Shown here piece by piece: positions 31,701 through 43,207 of a stretch of 64,000 bases of DNA. The stretch is taken from positions 1,240,001 to 1,304,000 of the forward strand of contig NC_047076.1 in NCBI RefSeq assembly GCF_902459465.1, read 5' to 3'. Positions within the stretch are counted from its first letter, which is position 1; every line of letters starts with the position of its first letter. The DNA comes from Asterias rubens. Lineage: Eukaryota; Echinodermata; Asteroidea; Forcipulatida; Asteriidae. The notes beneath the pieces were generated by a model. That model did not search any database and had not been told where the DNA came from. It was given only the letters and a program-made list of their open reading frames with translations. A program made the translations under genes and the position numbers.

Positions 31701-32256
31701 CTGGAATGTGAATGGTATTTTTTCACTTGACTGATGCCTGAACTCAACCTTAAGCAAAATACCTAATCAGTGAAATTTGGGGTTCCTTTGGTCTGCGGCC
31801 TACGCTTCGGGTTCCAGCTATGGATCACCCGCCTGATAGAAGCGCGCCCCGTACCGAAATCACAGTAGACTTGGCAAAGCCGGAGCCAACAAAAGCCGAA
31901 TCCTCAGCCGAAATGGACTGAACCTTAAGTCGTTAATATTGCGATTATGATTTGTATTGTAACATGAAACTGTTAGCAAATTACGAGTGCACAAGATTGG
32001 TCTTACCAATTTTGTGATCGTCCCATTGACTTGTTTAAAAGTTGAGTTTGAAACGGCGGCCATCTTTAGGAAATTAGCTGGATTGTGTGCAAACAAAAAC
32101 CAGTTAATTTAAAATAGTGAGCCCGCCAAAAAACCAAATGGCTGCTCTTTAAAACAAATATCCCTAAAATGATCCATGCGAATTTTCATCACAGCCCCGC
32201 TAAATTTGCCCAGTTTTACACAAAAAAGTAGACTGTTCATAGTTGATACCTAATAG
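28741..32256. other. Intergenic spacer between tRNA-Asn and the LRR gene
   Basis: AT-rich spacer with a family B-like MITE (29361-29705), a homopolymer C run near 29815, and a GC-richer repeat-like stretch at 29860-30170 with repeated GGGTCA/TGACCC motifs (gacccatttccgggtaacc, gacccagcaatgggttccc). I see no coding exon. Confidence 0.55.
29361..29705. mobile_element. TTAA-type MITE, family B-like
   Basis: Preceded by TTAA (29357-29360). The ends AGGGAAAGTACACGTTTGGT and CCAAACGTGTACCTTCCC are inverted repeats that differ from the main family B tips, but the interior landmarks (aacggctccctctgaag, ttttcacaggcttgtta) are the same. It is a subfamily with changed tips. Confidence 0.78.
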
Positions 32257-32260
32257 TTAA

Positions 32261-32644
32261 AGGCAGTGGACACTATTGGTAATTACTCCAAATAATTATA
32301 AGTATAAAACCTTTCTTGGTGTCAATTAATGGGGAGAGGTTGATGGTATAAAACATTGTAAGAAACAGCTCCCTCTGAAGTGCCATAGTTTTCGAGAAAG
32401 AAGTAATTTTCCACGAATTTGATTTCTGAGACCTCAGATTTAGAACTTGAGGTCTCGAAATTAACCATCTAAACGCACACAACTTCGTGTGACAAGGGCC
32501 AGTGTTTTCTTCTTTCATCATTATCTCGCAACTTTGATGACCGATTGAGCTCAAATTTTCACAGGTAATTTATTTTATGCATATGATGAGATTAACTAAC
32601 TGTGAAGGCTAGTCTTTGACAATTACCAATAGTGTCCACTGTCT
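32261..32644. mobile_element. TTAA-type MITE, family B, next to LRR gene stop
   Basis: Flanked by TTAA at 32257-32260 and 32645-32648. Ends AGGCAGTGGACACTATTGGT and AATAGTGTCCACTGTCT are inverted repeats, and the copy is close to full length. It lies only about 40 bases downstream of the LRR-Ig stop codon (minus strand). Confidence 0.9.
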
Positions 32645-32680
32645 TTAACCTCACCATGCAGTGATCATAACTGTCCATAG

Positions 32681-32686
32681 TTTATT
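32681..32686 (-). promoter_or_regulatory. Candidate poly(A) signal directly after LRR-Ig stop
   Basis: The minus strand reads TGAAAATAAAC, so AATAAA begins two bases after the TGA stop. Cleavage 10-30 bases downstream would fall before the MITE at 32644. Its use is inference. Confidence 0.4.
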
Positions 32687-32687
32687 T

Positions 32688-35120
32688 TCAACTTAAGTCC
32701 ATGTATATTCTACTACTGTCTGTGCTTACACCTCTACCGTCGGTATTTGGAAGTCTTCGAACCTGTTTTCTTGGTATAGTATGGGGACTTGGTGCTCTCT
32801 CATCCTTACCAGTACATAGCGCTGTGTAGTTAGAGTCATTTACAACCACGTCCGCATTGATATACGTGTGTTGAGAATCACTAGGTCCGGGGATAGGTTT
32901 ACGCCCACGTTTGTTTAACATTGTCTGCCGTCCGGGGAAGCCTTCCGGTCCCACAATGCTCTCTGTGATGACGTAACGATTATCCTGCTCGAAGCTGCTG
33001 CTAGTGCTGACCGAATCGTCGCTCCCGCTCAGCGAACTCGGACGCATGTAGACGCCTTCGCTTAGCATCTGGCTGTAAGGCAAGGGGGCTCGAGCGCGTG
33101 TGGGGACGATGTTGCGAGACAGTCGTTTGTTCTTGAGTGACCTTAGGTTCAAAGATCGGCTGATGAACTTTGGGATAAGACGATGATACCATGACCAGAA
33201 TAACAAGACACAAAGCAAACAGGTCAGGAAGAAAGTGATAAATATAGCAATAATGACCTTTCCGGGATTGTAATCACAGACCGTGTGGTTTGGGGGCAGG
33301 TCTTCCTCATTCGAATCTGGTAGTCTTGGGTTCGAATCCAACACTCGGTCTTCGTCTTGTCGAGGTGTCTCAGTAGTGGGTAACGGTGTGACTCCTCCAG
33401 AGGGCGATTCTGGAGTTGTTTTGATCTCGACCGCTTGAGTTGTTGGTCTTAGCATTGTGGTGGTCCGGACAGGGGGGCCAGTGATGCCAATTACTGGTGT
33501 GAAAATGACACTTGTGGCGACAGTAGCAGCTGGTGGGTTGGGATTTGCTTGGATCTTCAACTGTACCGGAGCGGTCACTGTTCCGGCCGGATTAGAACCA
33601 ACGCATGTAAACAGACCCGTATCTGACATCGTAGCTCGGATTATCATCAAAGGACCGTCATCCGAGACGAGGTATCGTCCGGACCGAACATCCGGGATAA
33701 GTCTCTGGTTGCTGGGTGATCTCCAAGTGATTGTTGGTGATGGGAACCCACCGGATCCACTGCACTCCAGGGTGATGTTCTGACCCTCTGTTACCCCGAC
33801 GGTAGCAGCCCGGACCCGGACGGTCGGAGGGGTACAAGAGAGCCCTCCTGCAGGGACCATTGTTAGACGGGTACCGCTGAGTAAAATGGGAACATCACAT
33901 GTTGGGAGATCGAGGGGACGGTGGGCTCTACCCTGATTGATAAACCACCGTCTGAGGAATTTCAGACGGCAATCGCATATTAAGGGATTCTTGGTGAGGA
34001 GCAGACGGTTAAGTAGAGGGAGGGAAACAATCATATCCTGGGTCATAGTTGAAAGGTTATTGGCGGTCAGGTCGAGGATGGTGAGTGACCTGCTCGCAGG
34101 AAGTGGCGGGAAAACTTTCAGTTGGTTGTTGCCTAGATACAGAGCACGCAATCGCGTTAGGGTTGCAAAATGAGTTCCTGACAGCGATGTCAAAAGGTTG
34201 TTTTGAAGAAATAATCTTTCCATGTAAACCAGTTTGCTGAAGACATTTATCGGGAGTGTCTTCAAGGAGTTAAAGGAGAGGTACATGTCAGTTACAGATC
34301 TCAATCCACTCAGTCCTTCGGGTTCGATGGTATCAATAAAGTTACTGGCTAGGATAAGTTCTTTAATCCGTCCACAATGAGAAAAAGAATTATTCCTAAT
34401 CCGTTGTATATTGGAATCGGTTATTTCAAGGTCACCGAGCATGCGCATACCGCTCAGATCGGGTAAGTTGACGAACCGGTTCCCATCAAGGTCCAGTTCG
34501 ATTAGGTTGTCCAATCCGTTCAGAAATCGATTATTGGTTCTCAGTTGGTTCTCTTGCAGCATGAGCCGTCTGAGGTTAATCAATTGGCTAAACACGGAAG
34601 CAGGCAGAGTTACCAGCCGGTTACCAGCGATGTTTAATTCCTGCATCTGTGTTAATCCGTTAAACGCGTTGGCGTGTATAGACACGATGCTGTTTCCCTG
34701 TAGATAAAGAGCCTGGATACTCAGCAGTCCGCTAAAGGTCGCCATTCCCAATTGGGTAATCCTATTAAAACTTAGAGTGAGAGTCGTCAGCGTTTTCATG
34801 GAACCGAACGCATGATCCTCTATAACTGAGATTAAGTTGTTGTTGAGGTCTAGGGATTTGAGTCTTAAATAACCCGCAAGCATACTCCTCGGTAGACGTT
34901 GGATGGCGTTTTGACCCATGTCCATGTTGATAGCCTGATTGAAGGACAGTGGTAGACACTTCAACTGGCGGCCATTACAGTCAGCGAATGCAATATCAGC
35001 TGTATACGCGCACGTTGTCGCAACACACGGTTGGGTGAACGATTGGGTGAACGCAACAACGGTAAGACTTAGAAGTGACGTCACTATGACGAGTAGATGA
35101 AGCTGTCTTGGATACGTCAT
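32688..35120 (-). CDS. LRR-Ig single-pass transmembrane receptor, complete (810 aa)
   Basis: The uninterrupted frame encodes, in order: signal peptide (about 1-26, LLVIVTSLLSLTVVAF), LRRNT cysteines C32/C37/C48/C55, about 12-13 leucine-rich repeats (62-368), LRRCT with C382/C384/C408/C429, one I-set Ig domain (431-524; C453, W466, DTGLFTC with C506), a Thr/Pro-rich stalk (540-610), a membrane helix (622-644) and a cytoplasmic tail of about 165 residues. Sequons occur at N243, N355, N448 and N611. The architecture is that of LRIG/NGL/AMIGO/kekkon-type cell-surface receptors for adhesion and growth-factor signalling; I cannot name the orthologue. The tail has several tyrosines in motif contexts (SNYTAL, ITIM-like; TYINAD, Grb2-like YxN; C-terminal YMDLS). 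The start is the ATG at 35120, because an acceptor lies at 35141-35150 and the upstream in-frame ATG is intronic. The coding region is a single exon. Confidence 0.95.
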   Translation of the reverse strand: MTYPRQLHLLVIVTSLLSLTVVAFTQSFTQPCVATTCAYTADIAFADCNGRQLKCLPLSFNQAINMDMGQNAIQRLPRSMLAGYLRLKSLDLNNNLISVIEDHAFGSMKTLTTLTLSFNRITQLGMATFSGLLSIQALYLQGNSIVSIHANAFNGLTQMQELNIAGNRLVTLPASVFSQLINLRRLMLQENQLRTNNRFLNGLDNLIELDLDGNRFVNLPDLSGMRMLGDLEITDSNIQRIRNNSFSHCGRIKELILASNFIDTIEPEGLSGLRSVTDMYLSFNSLKTLPINVFSKLVYMERLFLQNNLLTSLSGTHFATLTRLRALYLGNNQLKVFPPLPASRSLTILDLTANNLSTMTQDMIVSLPLLNRLLLTKNPLICDCRLKFLRRWFINQGRAHRPLDLPTCDVPILLSGTRLTMVPAGGLSCTPPTVRVRAATVGVTEGQNITLECSGSGGFPSPTITWRSPSNQRLIPDVRSGRYLVSDDGPLMIIRATMSDTGLFTCVGSNPAGTVTAPVQLKIQANPNPPAATVATSVIFTPVIGITGPPVRTTTMLRPTTQAVEIKTTPESPSGGVTPLPTTETPRQDEDRVLDSNPRLPDSNEEDLPPNHTVCDYNPGKVIIAIFITFFLTCLLCVLLFWSWYHRLIPKFISRSLNLRSLKNKRLSRNIVPTRARAPLPYSQMLSEGVYMRPSSLSGSDDSVSTSSSFEQDNRYVITESIVGPEGFPGRQTMLNKRGRKPIPGPSDSQHTYINADVVVNDSNYTALCTGKDERAPSPHTIPRKQVRRLPNTDGRGVSTDSSRIYMDLS

Positions 35121-35150
35121 GATGATGTGTTGAGAGCAAACTGCGGAAAC
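35121..35150 (-). promoter_or_regulatory. Splice acceptor and 5' UTR piece of the LRR-Ig gene
   Basis: On the minus strand a pyrimidine tract TTCGTTTTTGTTTCCGCAG ends at 35141, leaving 20 bases of 5' UTR before the ATG. The mRNA therefore has at least one noncoding exon further upstream (higher coordinates), not located with certainty. Confidence 0.75.
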
Positions 35151-35932
35151 AAAAACGAAGAACATAAGTTATTATTGTAATATTATTATAAGAAAAAAGA
35201 TGCTCATTCATTGTGCGACGAGGGTCAGTAATGCTCGGCCCTTCCATAAATGACAAAACAGCCGAACAAAAATGTTCTTTTGCCAAAAAGGAAAGACAAA
35301 CAATATCACACTGTTTTGTAAGCAGACACTTGTGCTTAACAACGAAAGTTATCCATCATTTAATGATTAGATACAAGCTTGTCTGACCCAATCACATAAT
35401 TGAAATAATAGTTGCTAAGCAGAAATCACGATGCTAAGCACCTTTATAACCGTTTGAAGACTGAGATTTGAGCAGCTAAACGCCTCCTCTAATAAATCAG
35501 CTATATACAACTATTTTTTGACAGTGTATGTCCAAGAGGTTTTGAGTATAGGATAATGACACTATTTATAGACCACTATTTAAATAATATGTCCTAAAAT
35601 AATTATCCACGAGCGCAATGCATGTTTACGGACATTAACAATTTACGGGTAGTAGATTTGTCCATTACTCGGCAAAAAAATTAAGTTGCGTTGTGCGGTG
35701 GGAGCACTCCCAGAGGGATGTGGTTTCACTCAACACGATGTACGTTGATGTATTAACAAGGGGTTAAGAAGTGATCTCAATGATGTAGCTATTAAACCTA
35801 CGAGGAGTGCCTCAAGAGTTGTCAGTTTTGATTCTGTTATGTTGTGATGGGTGGGTGACGGTTTGTGAGTTAGTCTTGGTTCCAATACCTTCACATGAAT
35901 TATTTCCCAGCCTTGCTACGGCGGAAGTCTTC

Positions 35933-36101
35933 GGCCCTTTTCGAAACCACGGCTTCGGCTTTGGATCCGGCTTCAGGCTCCGTCCTCTCGTCTGAGACCA
36001 TGAGCACGGTCGCAAAGCACGTGCAATGATGTCAAAACAACCGCGGGGCCAAGCTAGCCTGAGCTGACTCCAAAGCCGAAGTCGTGGTTTCGAAAAGGGC
36101 C
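35933..36101. mobile_element. MITE with 30-bp inverted ends, family G
   Basis: Left end GGCCCTTTTCGAAACCACGG plus CTTCGGCTTTGG; right end is its near-perfect complement (CCAAAGCCGAAGTCGTGGTT then TCGAAAAGGGCC). The 110-bp interior is non-coding. A diverged relative lies at 51777-51899. Confidence 0.88.
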
Positions 36102-36109
36102 TATTTTGG

Positions 36110-38040
36110 GTTCGATTTCCAGCTTCAGACAGTCGTCACTACGAAATGAAATCAAGAAGAATAGCACGCCTTCTGTCAGGTTATTTACGTTGGCATTACG
36201 AGTATGAGATAGTGACGTCTTGAACCAAGACTAGTTTTGAGCCTGGGTGTTGGTCTAGTGCCGGGTGAACTAACAATACAGGAACGCGGGGATCTCCAGG
36301 GACCTTTGAGTACACGTGGTTCTGATTTCTCATGTGATTTGAAAATTAAATGACGGTAAAACGAGGGAAATTACATCTGACTCGTCAATGTCATAATTGT
36401 GTGCTTTATGATTTTATCGGTGGGTATCTTGGTGCGTCTGCCCTCGAGGTCGTTTATTTTTGAAAAGTTGCACAATAAATATGTATATGCCCTCAATGTG
36501 AAATCAATATTGATGATGATAAAAACATAGAATGGTGGGAAAAAAATTGTTTTTGTCCCATTTAAGAGAACTTGACAAGCTTAAAAGGTCTTCCCATCAA
36601 CACGTCTTGGCAGTTCTTCCGTCAAGTCACGGCTGAAAAGGATCACAAGTTCATTATTTTTAGACGAGACCTTTTGAAGCGGATCCAAGGAAAGGATGCA
36701 CGGTACATCTTTAAGACAAGTGTCTTACACGCCTTTCACCTCTTAGGCGGACGTCATTACTTATGGCTATTAACACGATTATGAATGAGAGATATGAAAC
36801 TACTTTTCAAGATTAATGACCGACAAAAACAGTTACGTAAATCATGGCAAGTGTTGCCAACACTTCCACAGCCCCTCAGATTTGAGTTAGAATACCTCTT
36901 TTAGAGTACGGTGACACGTATAAAAAGCTCTCTGTATGACACCAGGAACCTACACAGGAAAATAATCAGAATCATGCTGTGGCGAAGGACATTAATTTTA
37001 CCAGCTTTGCACACAATATTCAGGAGAATAAACTGTTTTTACATTCTATTGTACGGTACAGAACACTAGCACAAAACGGCAAACAATCGACAAAATTAAA
37101 ACAACAACAAAAATCAAAAGAGCAACAACAACAACAGTAAAAAAAAACATTTAAAAAAACCATCACCAGATCAAAAAACAACAACAATAAAAACAACAAT
37201 AACATCACAAACAGTAACATAATCATCATTAGCAACAACAACAACAACAACTTGAACAACAACACCAACAAATTAATGTTTAGCTTACGGATGGGTGCCC
37301 CACTTTCGCTTATAATAATACACCGTCTTTCCCAATCACCACATTACCTAATGGCTTCAACGCCGCATAACATCAACATATCAACCGAACTATATAAGTT
37401 CCGCAACTAAATACCGACCCATATCAGATCAAACACTATACACAGAAAACTTACGTCACAACGTAAAAGACGATCACCAGCAGACTTTTAGCAAACTCGC
37501 CAACTTCATCCAACCCGATCTCAGCCGTCGTACTATTATTCCAACCACACGAGACAACTCAAAATGCCGCACTAAAACACCCACACCTTGACTCTCACAG
37601 AATATAACTCTATCAATGATAATGACCCTAGAAGCCTAGAAAGTGGTCAAGCGGATGACCTCACTAATTATGCTAATTTCCTCTGTCCTTAGTTGTCTGT
37701 TGTGGGATGTTATTGGAAGACAACAACATTAAGTACCCCTAATTGAGTTATTACGCGAGCTATTCGTCCGAGTTTACGACAGTATGGGAGGTTATTGACG
37801 GGGCAGTCGATCCCGCTATGGGGTAAGTGTCTCAAGTTTGCAATCAATTATCTTGAAAACAATTTGAATTTGATGTGCGTGTTCAAGTTTAAGAACAGGA
37901 ATGTGTACGGGGCTTATCAAGACAAGTTGATTACCGTTTAAATGTTTACATTAAAAGACGAGCACAACTTTACAGAACAAATGCTTAGCGTCTTCAAACG
38001 TCCAAGTATGGTACTCGTTTCGCTGGTGAAATCGTTTCAT
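36110..38040. other. Spacer upstream of the LRR-Ig gene
   Basis: No convincing exon. Contains a CAA-rich simple repeat (about 37098-37270) that creates an artificial leucine-rich reading frame on the minus strand, and otherwise unassigned AT-rich sequence. Confidence 0.5.
37098..37270. repeat. (CAA)n-rich low-complexity tract
   Basis: Repeated ACAACAACAA blocks interrupted by AAAAAACA runs. Simple-sequence DNA without a gene. Confidence 0.85.
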
Positions 38041-39389
38041 TAGTGTGCCTATAATAACAATGATGTAGAACACTTAGCGCCGGTATCCGCCTAAAGAAGC
38101 CGCTCATGGCGTTTAAGGAGAGAAATACAAATTATGACTGAGGATTGTAAAAGTATGCATGTTTGATGAGGTGAGATTTTAAGTTTGTCTTGAATGTTGT
38201 GATGAATGGAGATGATTTGACAGTCAGTGGGAGTTAAATCCACATCCGGGCTGATGCTACAGAACAAGACCTGTTGCCCCCCCCCCCAAAAAAAAGGTGA
38301 AAGTTCTGGGCTGATGAAGAGTACACGGACAAACAATCCTTCCATTGGCTTTTGATGAGTACTTTTCTGTCTGCGTGAAAAGTACGAGTACCAAAAGGTA
38401 CCCACATGGATGAGGAAGATCGGGACACTTGTATTAATGGTTGAGGACAAAATAGTTGGTAGAAACGGCACATTAATCTGAGGGTCACAGGTTCCAGAAC
38501 TGCTCCATATATGTACAATAGGTCATGTGATAAGACATCGACAGCCCCTCATCTATAAGCAGCGTATTGATACCTCTCGTCGCAAGGCATCCTGGAAGAG
38601 AAAAACAAAATGGCGCGTCGAGATCGTACACCATTGGGAACGAGGTTGCCACATCGGCAATTACTACCTTATTTATTATCATAGGTTTACATCTGGATCA
38701 CACTTTCTGACCGGGTCATAATATGACCTCAAAATAATAACTATCTGGGTCACCTCGCTCAATTAACACATATGAAAAAGAAACTTCCACCATTCCAAAA
38801 TAGTTAACAAGAACTGCACTTTTGTAATTTGTCATAACACACATATCGATTCCTTTTGGCAAGATGGCGCCAAAACGGGAAAGACATATCTTAACGCATG
38901 GAATCAGTTCCTTGGGGACACTGTTGGGTTGACCTGAGAAAAGGGTTGACACTGCCAATGCGAAGGTTAAGATAACTTTGAGGTGCCTCAATTGGAGGGT
39001 GCCGTGACTAACCACCCGAAGATTTGGGGAGGTTTGTATGCTTTGCCACTTTCTTCGAGTGAAGATGGATGGAGTAAAGTGTATGATTAGCGGCCTGTAA
39101 TCCCGTCCGTTATGGACCCTTAATTCAGTCAGTCAATGGCAGACATCAAGGACCGGGTGGTCTCATGTAAGACATTGAGGGGTGAGAAATTGAAGGGTAG
39201 AGTCCCTTGACATTGGGGCGTTTGATCCCAGGAAGTTCAGTGATGCTTTCTTCAAGACAGGATGAGGGGGTACATCTTCAAATTATTGGAAGTCGTGTAC
39301 CCTCGCTCGCCATACTCAATTTCTTCGTCAAAACAACTTTTTCCTAACTGCGGAAGTTTGCCACAAGTTAAAGAAGTTGAACTTATTTC

Positions 39390-39500
39390 AGGTAAACCCA
39401 CACAATCAGGTGGGAATTGATCAATACCCAAACCACATAGTGCACCGACGAACAGATACCACTGCGCTAACTCTACCACCCGACCACGTGTTCTCATAAA
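39390..39500 (-). mobile_element. tRNA-like SINE remnant
   Basis: On the minus strand GGTAGAGTTAGCGCAGTGGT resembles an A box and TTGATCAATTCCCACC a worn B box. Too degraded for a tRNA gene. Confidence 0.45.
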
Positions 39501-41319
39501 CATCACAATGGCGTTAGAACTGAAATATTATTTAAGCCGTCATATTCCTTTCTAATGCCTTAAGCCTTGGACTTGATCTAACGGATAACCACCAACAACT
39601 GTCTGGCGACACATCTGGTTATTTCCAGAAGATTCTTTTCGTTTTAACGAATTCTATTTATTTATCTCTCCTAATTAAAAACAACAACAACAAACAAGTG
39701 GGAGATTGTGAACACTTGCGATGGGCGTTGTTTGAGTGATGGCAAGGAGCCAACTAATGTAAAGTCGCTGCTGAACACGTTGTGAAGTAAAGCAAAACAA
39801 AACGGGTCACCAATGAAATGGCTTGCAATGGTTACAGCAAATAGCTTGTGACTATGTCCGCAATGCTTAGCAAAAAAACTCTTAGAGGACTTTTGCTATA
39901 AACAGGTATTTGGAACTGGCCCAGACAATTTCTTAAAATAAACTGATGATTCAGAAATTATGTGGTTTTAAGTTCTATTCTTATGCCATGATGATGAGCC
40001 TTGCCCATGGTCATTTGGCGATCTGGACAAACATGCAATGTGTTGTCTCTTGTAGGATGACTAATGTACTCCACACAATTCCAATGCGGTTTCCCACAAA
40101 AACAAAATCATTACACATAATGCCTGAGCCGTTTTAAAACACGTTTGATTGATTATATACTGCCAATAACAAATCGTGTTTGAAGGTAACAGACTTGACA
40201 AGTTTCGTTGGTATTTGAAAGTTTGGGTTTGTTAATGTACAACTTAACAGGATGAAACGAAGGGCGTGTGATGGGAACAACAGGATTGAAATGTTTCAAC
40301 ATACGGTACACGCGACAGTATGGGATTACGGGAGTGCCCTTTTGGGAGTTTTTTACACAAAATGAACAATGAACCACAACAGGGAATTTTACACCCAACC
40401 AAGACCCCACAAGGGAATTGTTGTAGAAAAGGGAATAATGGAACCACAACAGCAGGACCCACAAACCAGATCCGTAAGCGTTTTTATGGAATATATTATA
40501 GCGCACAATCATGTCCACCAATAAGGTATATTCATGCTTAATGTGTTTATACGCCAGAAACTTTAAAGACAGAACGGTTTATGCATCACCTTAAAAGTGT
40601 TGACAAGGAAAACTGCATTGGTGTTTATCCCTTCGCCGTGTCCGACACTCATTGTTTTATCACATTCATCTTGAAGTGACAAAGAAGGCTCAATCAAGTT
40701 GTATGGTCAATCAGTCCTTCCTTAATTCCCCGTCTTGTGTTGTCATGTTTTGTTGTGTCTTAATTACTATCGTTTCTCACCCAGTTGTTGCATCTTGTCT
40801 TGGGCACCTGCTCTCTCCCTAAGATACCCTCTAAAGACCTTCCGACAGACACCCTGAGGAAAGTGACGTTAACTACCCCTGACTTTATTGCGCCAACAGC
40901 CGTGGATGAAAGATGGTCTTCGGACTTACTGGAGGAAAGGAGATGGCTGGGGCTTCCTTTAAAGGAGAGGGACAGACCCCTTGGGTGTCATCCCTGAGGG
41001 GTAAATATTGCTCTGAAACTCTTAAGAGCGTGAAATTGGGGAAACTAAACCAGCGGATGTTATTCTCACTTAGGTCCGATTCATAATTGTTTTCGTATGA
41101 TTTGGACAAAGTGTACAATGAAACTACGATCGGGTTAATTGTTCTTTACTTGGGCATGATTCATTGTACCAGCAACCACTTGGGATCTTTAAAAAAAAAA
41201 TGCATCTGTTTTTAAGAAAGGATCCCAAAAAATTGAGTTTTACTTTGATGATAAACACATTTAAGTGTTTTATGTAATAGTATATAAATGTATACTTTTT
41301 ATGAGCTAGGTCTGGGAGT

Positions 41320-41405
41320 TGAGGGTACATCTTTTTGATGACAGGTTTTTGTTTTATTTTTGCCCTTCCCTGGTAGGCCTGTGCTTGTTTTATTGTTAGT
41401 CCGAA
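41320..41405 (-). repeat. Interspersed repeat segment shared with 48205-48300
   Basis: Both sites contain GGTCTGGG, GGGC/TACATCTTTTT, ATGACAG then a T run, TTTGCCCTT and GGCCTGTGCTTGTTTTATTG. They are copies of one interspersed element of unknown class. Confidence 0.6.
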
Positions 41406-42254
41406 TAATAGATATAAAAAAACATAAGTGGAGAAGTCTTCCGAAAAAGAAAACAAAATCTACTTGGCGGTAGTAGAATATGCCTATAATTACACCATGC
41501 AGAGTTCAATTAATACTTTACAGGCCTATAATTATGTAGCAAGACAAGTTATTTAAAGAAGTTCAAGATCTACCTAGCAAGTAGAGATGTTGTTATACAG
41601 CATACCAAACATACATTGATACCTCACCATGCAATGCCTCAAATCCCACATTGAAAATGCCTAGCTCTACTATCTTATGTCAATTTCTGTACACGTCAAA
41701 CCTAAGAGTAAGGACAGAAAAACCCATTCATGTGCAGGGAAACGGTAAAAAAAAAAAAAGTTTTTTTTACTTTTATTTTGATGGCAAACACATTGAAAAT
41801 GTCTAGATCTTACTATTTTGTGTCCATTTTTGTACGTCAAACCCATTCCTACAGCGAAAAGATTATTATTAAAAACAGAGTGTACTGTGGTCAAAATAAT
41901 CTAAATTTTACTCAGGCCCCTATTCGTAATAGGTCAAGCAACCACAATCAGTGCCCGAATCTTAACCACATCACTCCACAATTATTAGAAACTAAAAATC
42001 CTGGGACATTTCATGGTCTGTCGGGCAATTGCAGTAATTTCCAGAGGGGTCTCCATGGGTATGCTGGGGGCAACACACAAATTTGATATGACCTCTTGAT
42101 TGAGGCCATTGAGTTTTAAGTAGCCCGGATGTACCTCTGGCTGTTTGGGGTTCGTGATGAGAGAGGTGCCGTGGTGGTGGCTGCAAGGATTTGACGAAAA
42201 GGGGATTATATCCAATACGAAGCAGGGGGTGGTATATAGGGAGGAGTGGCAGGT

Positions 42255-42440
42255 AAGGCGTGACAGGGAAGGGGTAGCAGGGAAGGGTAGCAGAGAGGGG
42301 GTTGCAGGGGCAACAGGGAGGTGGTGGCAGGGAAGGGGTTGCAGGGAAGGGTAGCAGAGAGGGGGTTGCAGGGGCAACAGGGAGGTGGTGGCAGGGAAGG
42401 GGTTGCAGGGAAGGGTAGCAGAGAGGGGGTTGCAGGGGCT
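42255..42440. repeat. 64-bp G-rich minisatellite
   Basis: Nearly three copies of a unit starting AAGGGTAGCAGAGAGGGGGT at 42283, 42347 and 42411, each with an inner GGGAGGTGGTGGCAGGGAAG. Strong G/C strand asymmetry. Open frames on both strands here are repeat artefacts. Confidence 0.9.
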
Positions 42441-43207
42441 GTGAGATGAGAAGGGGCACAAGTGGTGCACTAAGCGGGAGTTTAGAGGGGCATTTGTGGG
42501 TCACAAGTATTTCCTGTGGGGAACAATTTTCGGCATGAATCTAAATTTAAGAACTTTCTCCTCGATCTTGCGACTGACCTACATTCATACCATAAGTCAA
42601 CTTAAAGCAACTTTAGGTAGGGACAGTAAATTCATTTGTGTGATGTTTATGCATTTAGAATTTCTTTTCAGCTCACTTTATTATACAGATATACGTGATG
42701 TTCAAATTACAAGCTTACAATTTGCTGAACTGAACGCGCATAGTTATTCTAACATGCACGACTCGAAAAAAAAAATCGAATATTTTCAATGACCGTTTTC
42801 CTTGTGACTTGCTTCAGGTTAATTTTGTTGATTTTATCTCGCCCATAAAATAGATTTTGATCAAAACGTAGCGACTGAATTTGACCCCCTGTACGATTTT
42901 TGAAGCCCCACCCAGCCAACAACAAAATTCTGCACGGTCACTGGCAATAGCGTTATCTCTAACTTGAAGTCGGAAGACATTAAATTTCTAGCAGACGCAT
43001 CGAGGAAATATCAAAGACAGGAGCAATGTCAAGTACTTCCACCATGTGCAAGACGCGTGTCTGAGTAAACTTAAAGGAATGGGGTCGATTTTACATAGCA
43101 CTAAGATTCATCGTATGATGAGTTGTCAGTATCGACATATTGCTTTGTATTGTGACATCACACTTATAACTAAGCAACTATACGATTGATTTACAGTTAA
43201 GATCGTA

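Noticed and set aside
33457..34707. Plus-strand open frames opposite the LRR-Ig gene
   Set aside because: Antisense shadows of a GC-richer coding exon; no domain or splice context.
35121..35165. In-frame upstream start (MFFVF...) for the LRR-Ig protein
   Set aside because: A pyrimidine-rich acceptor ending TTTCCGCAG lies between this ATG and the gene, so the upstream codons are intronic; the ATG at 35120 gives a proper signal peptide.
37020..37271. Leucine-rich minus-strand frame resembling a membrane protein
   Set aside because: Produced by translation of a CAA simple repeat.
41985..42504. Two overlapping proline-rich minus-strand frames
   Set aside because: Both are translations of the 64-bp G-rich minisatellite in different phases.
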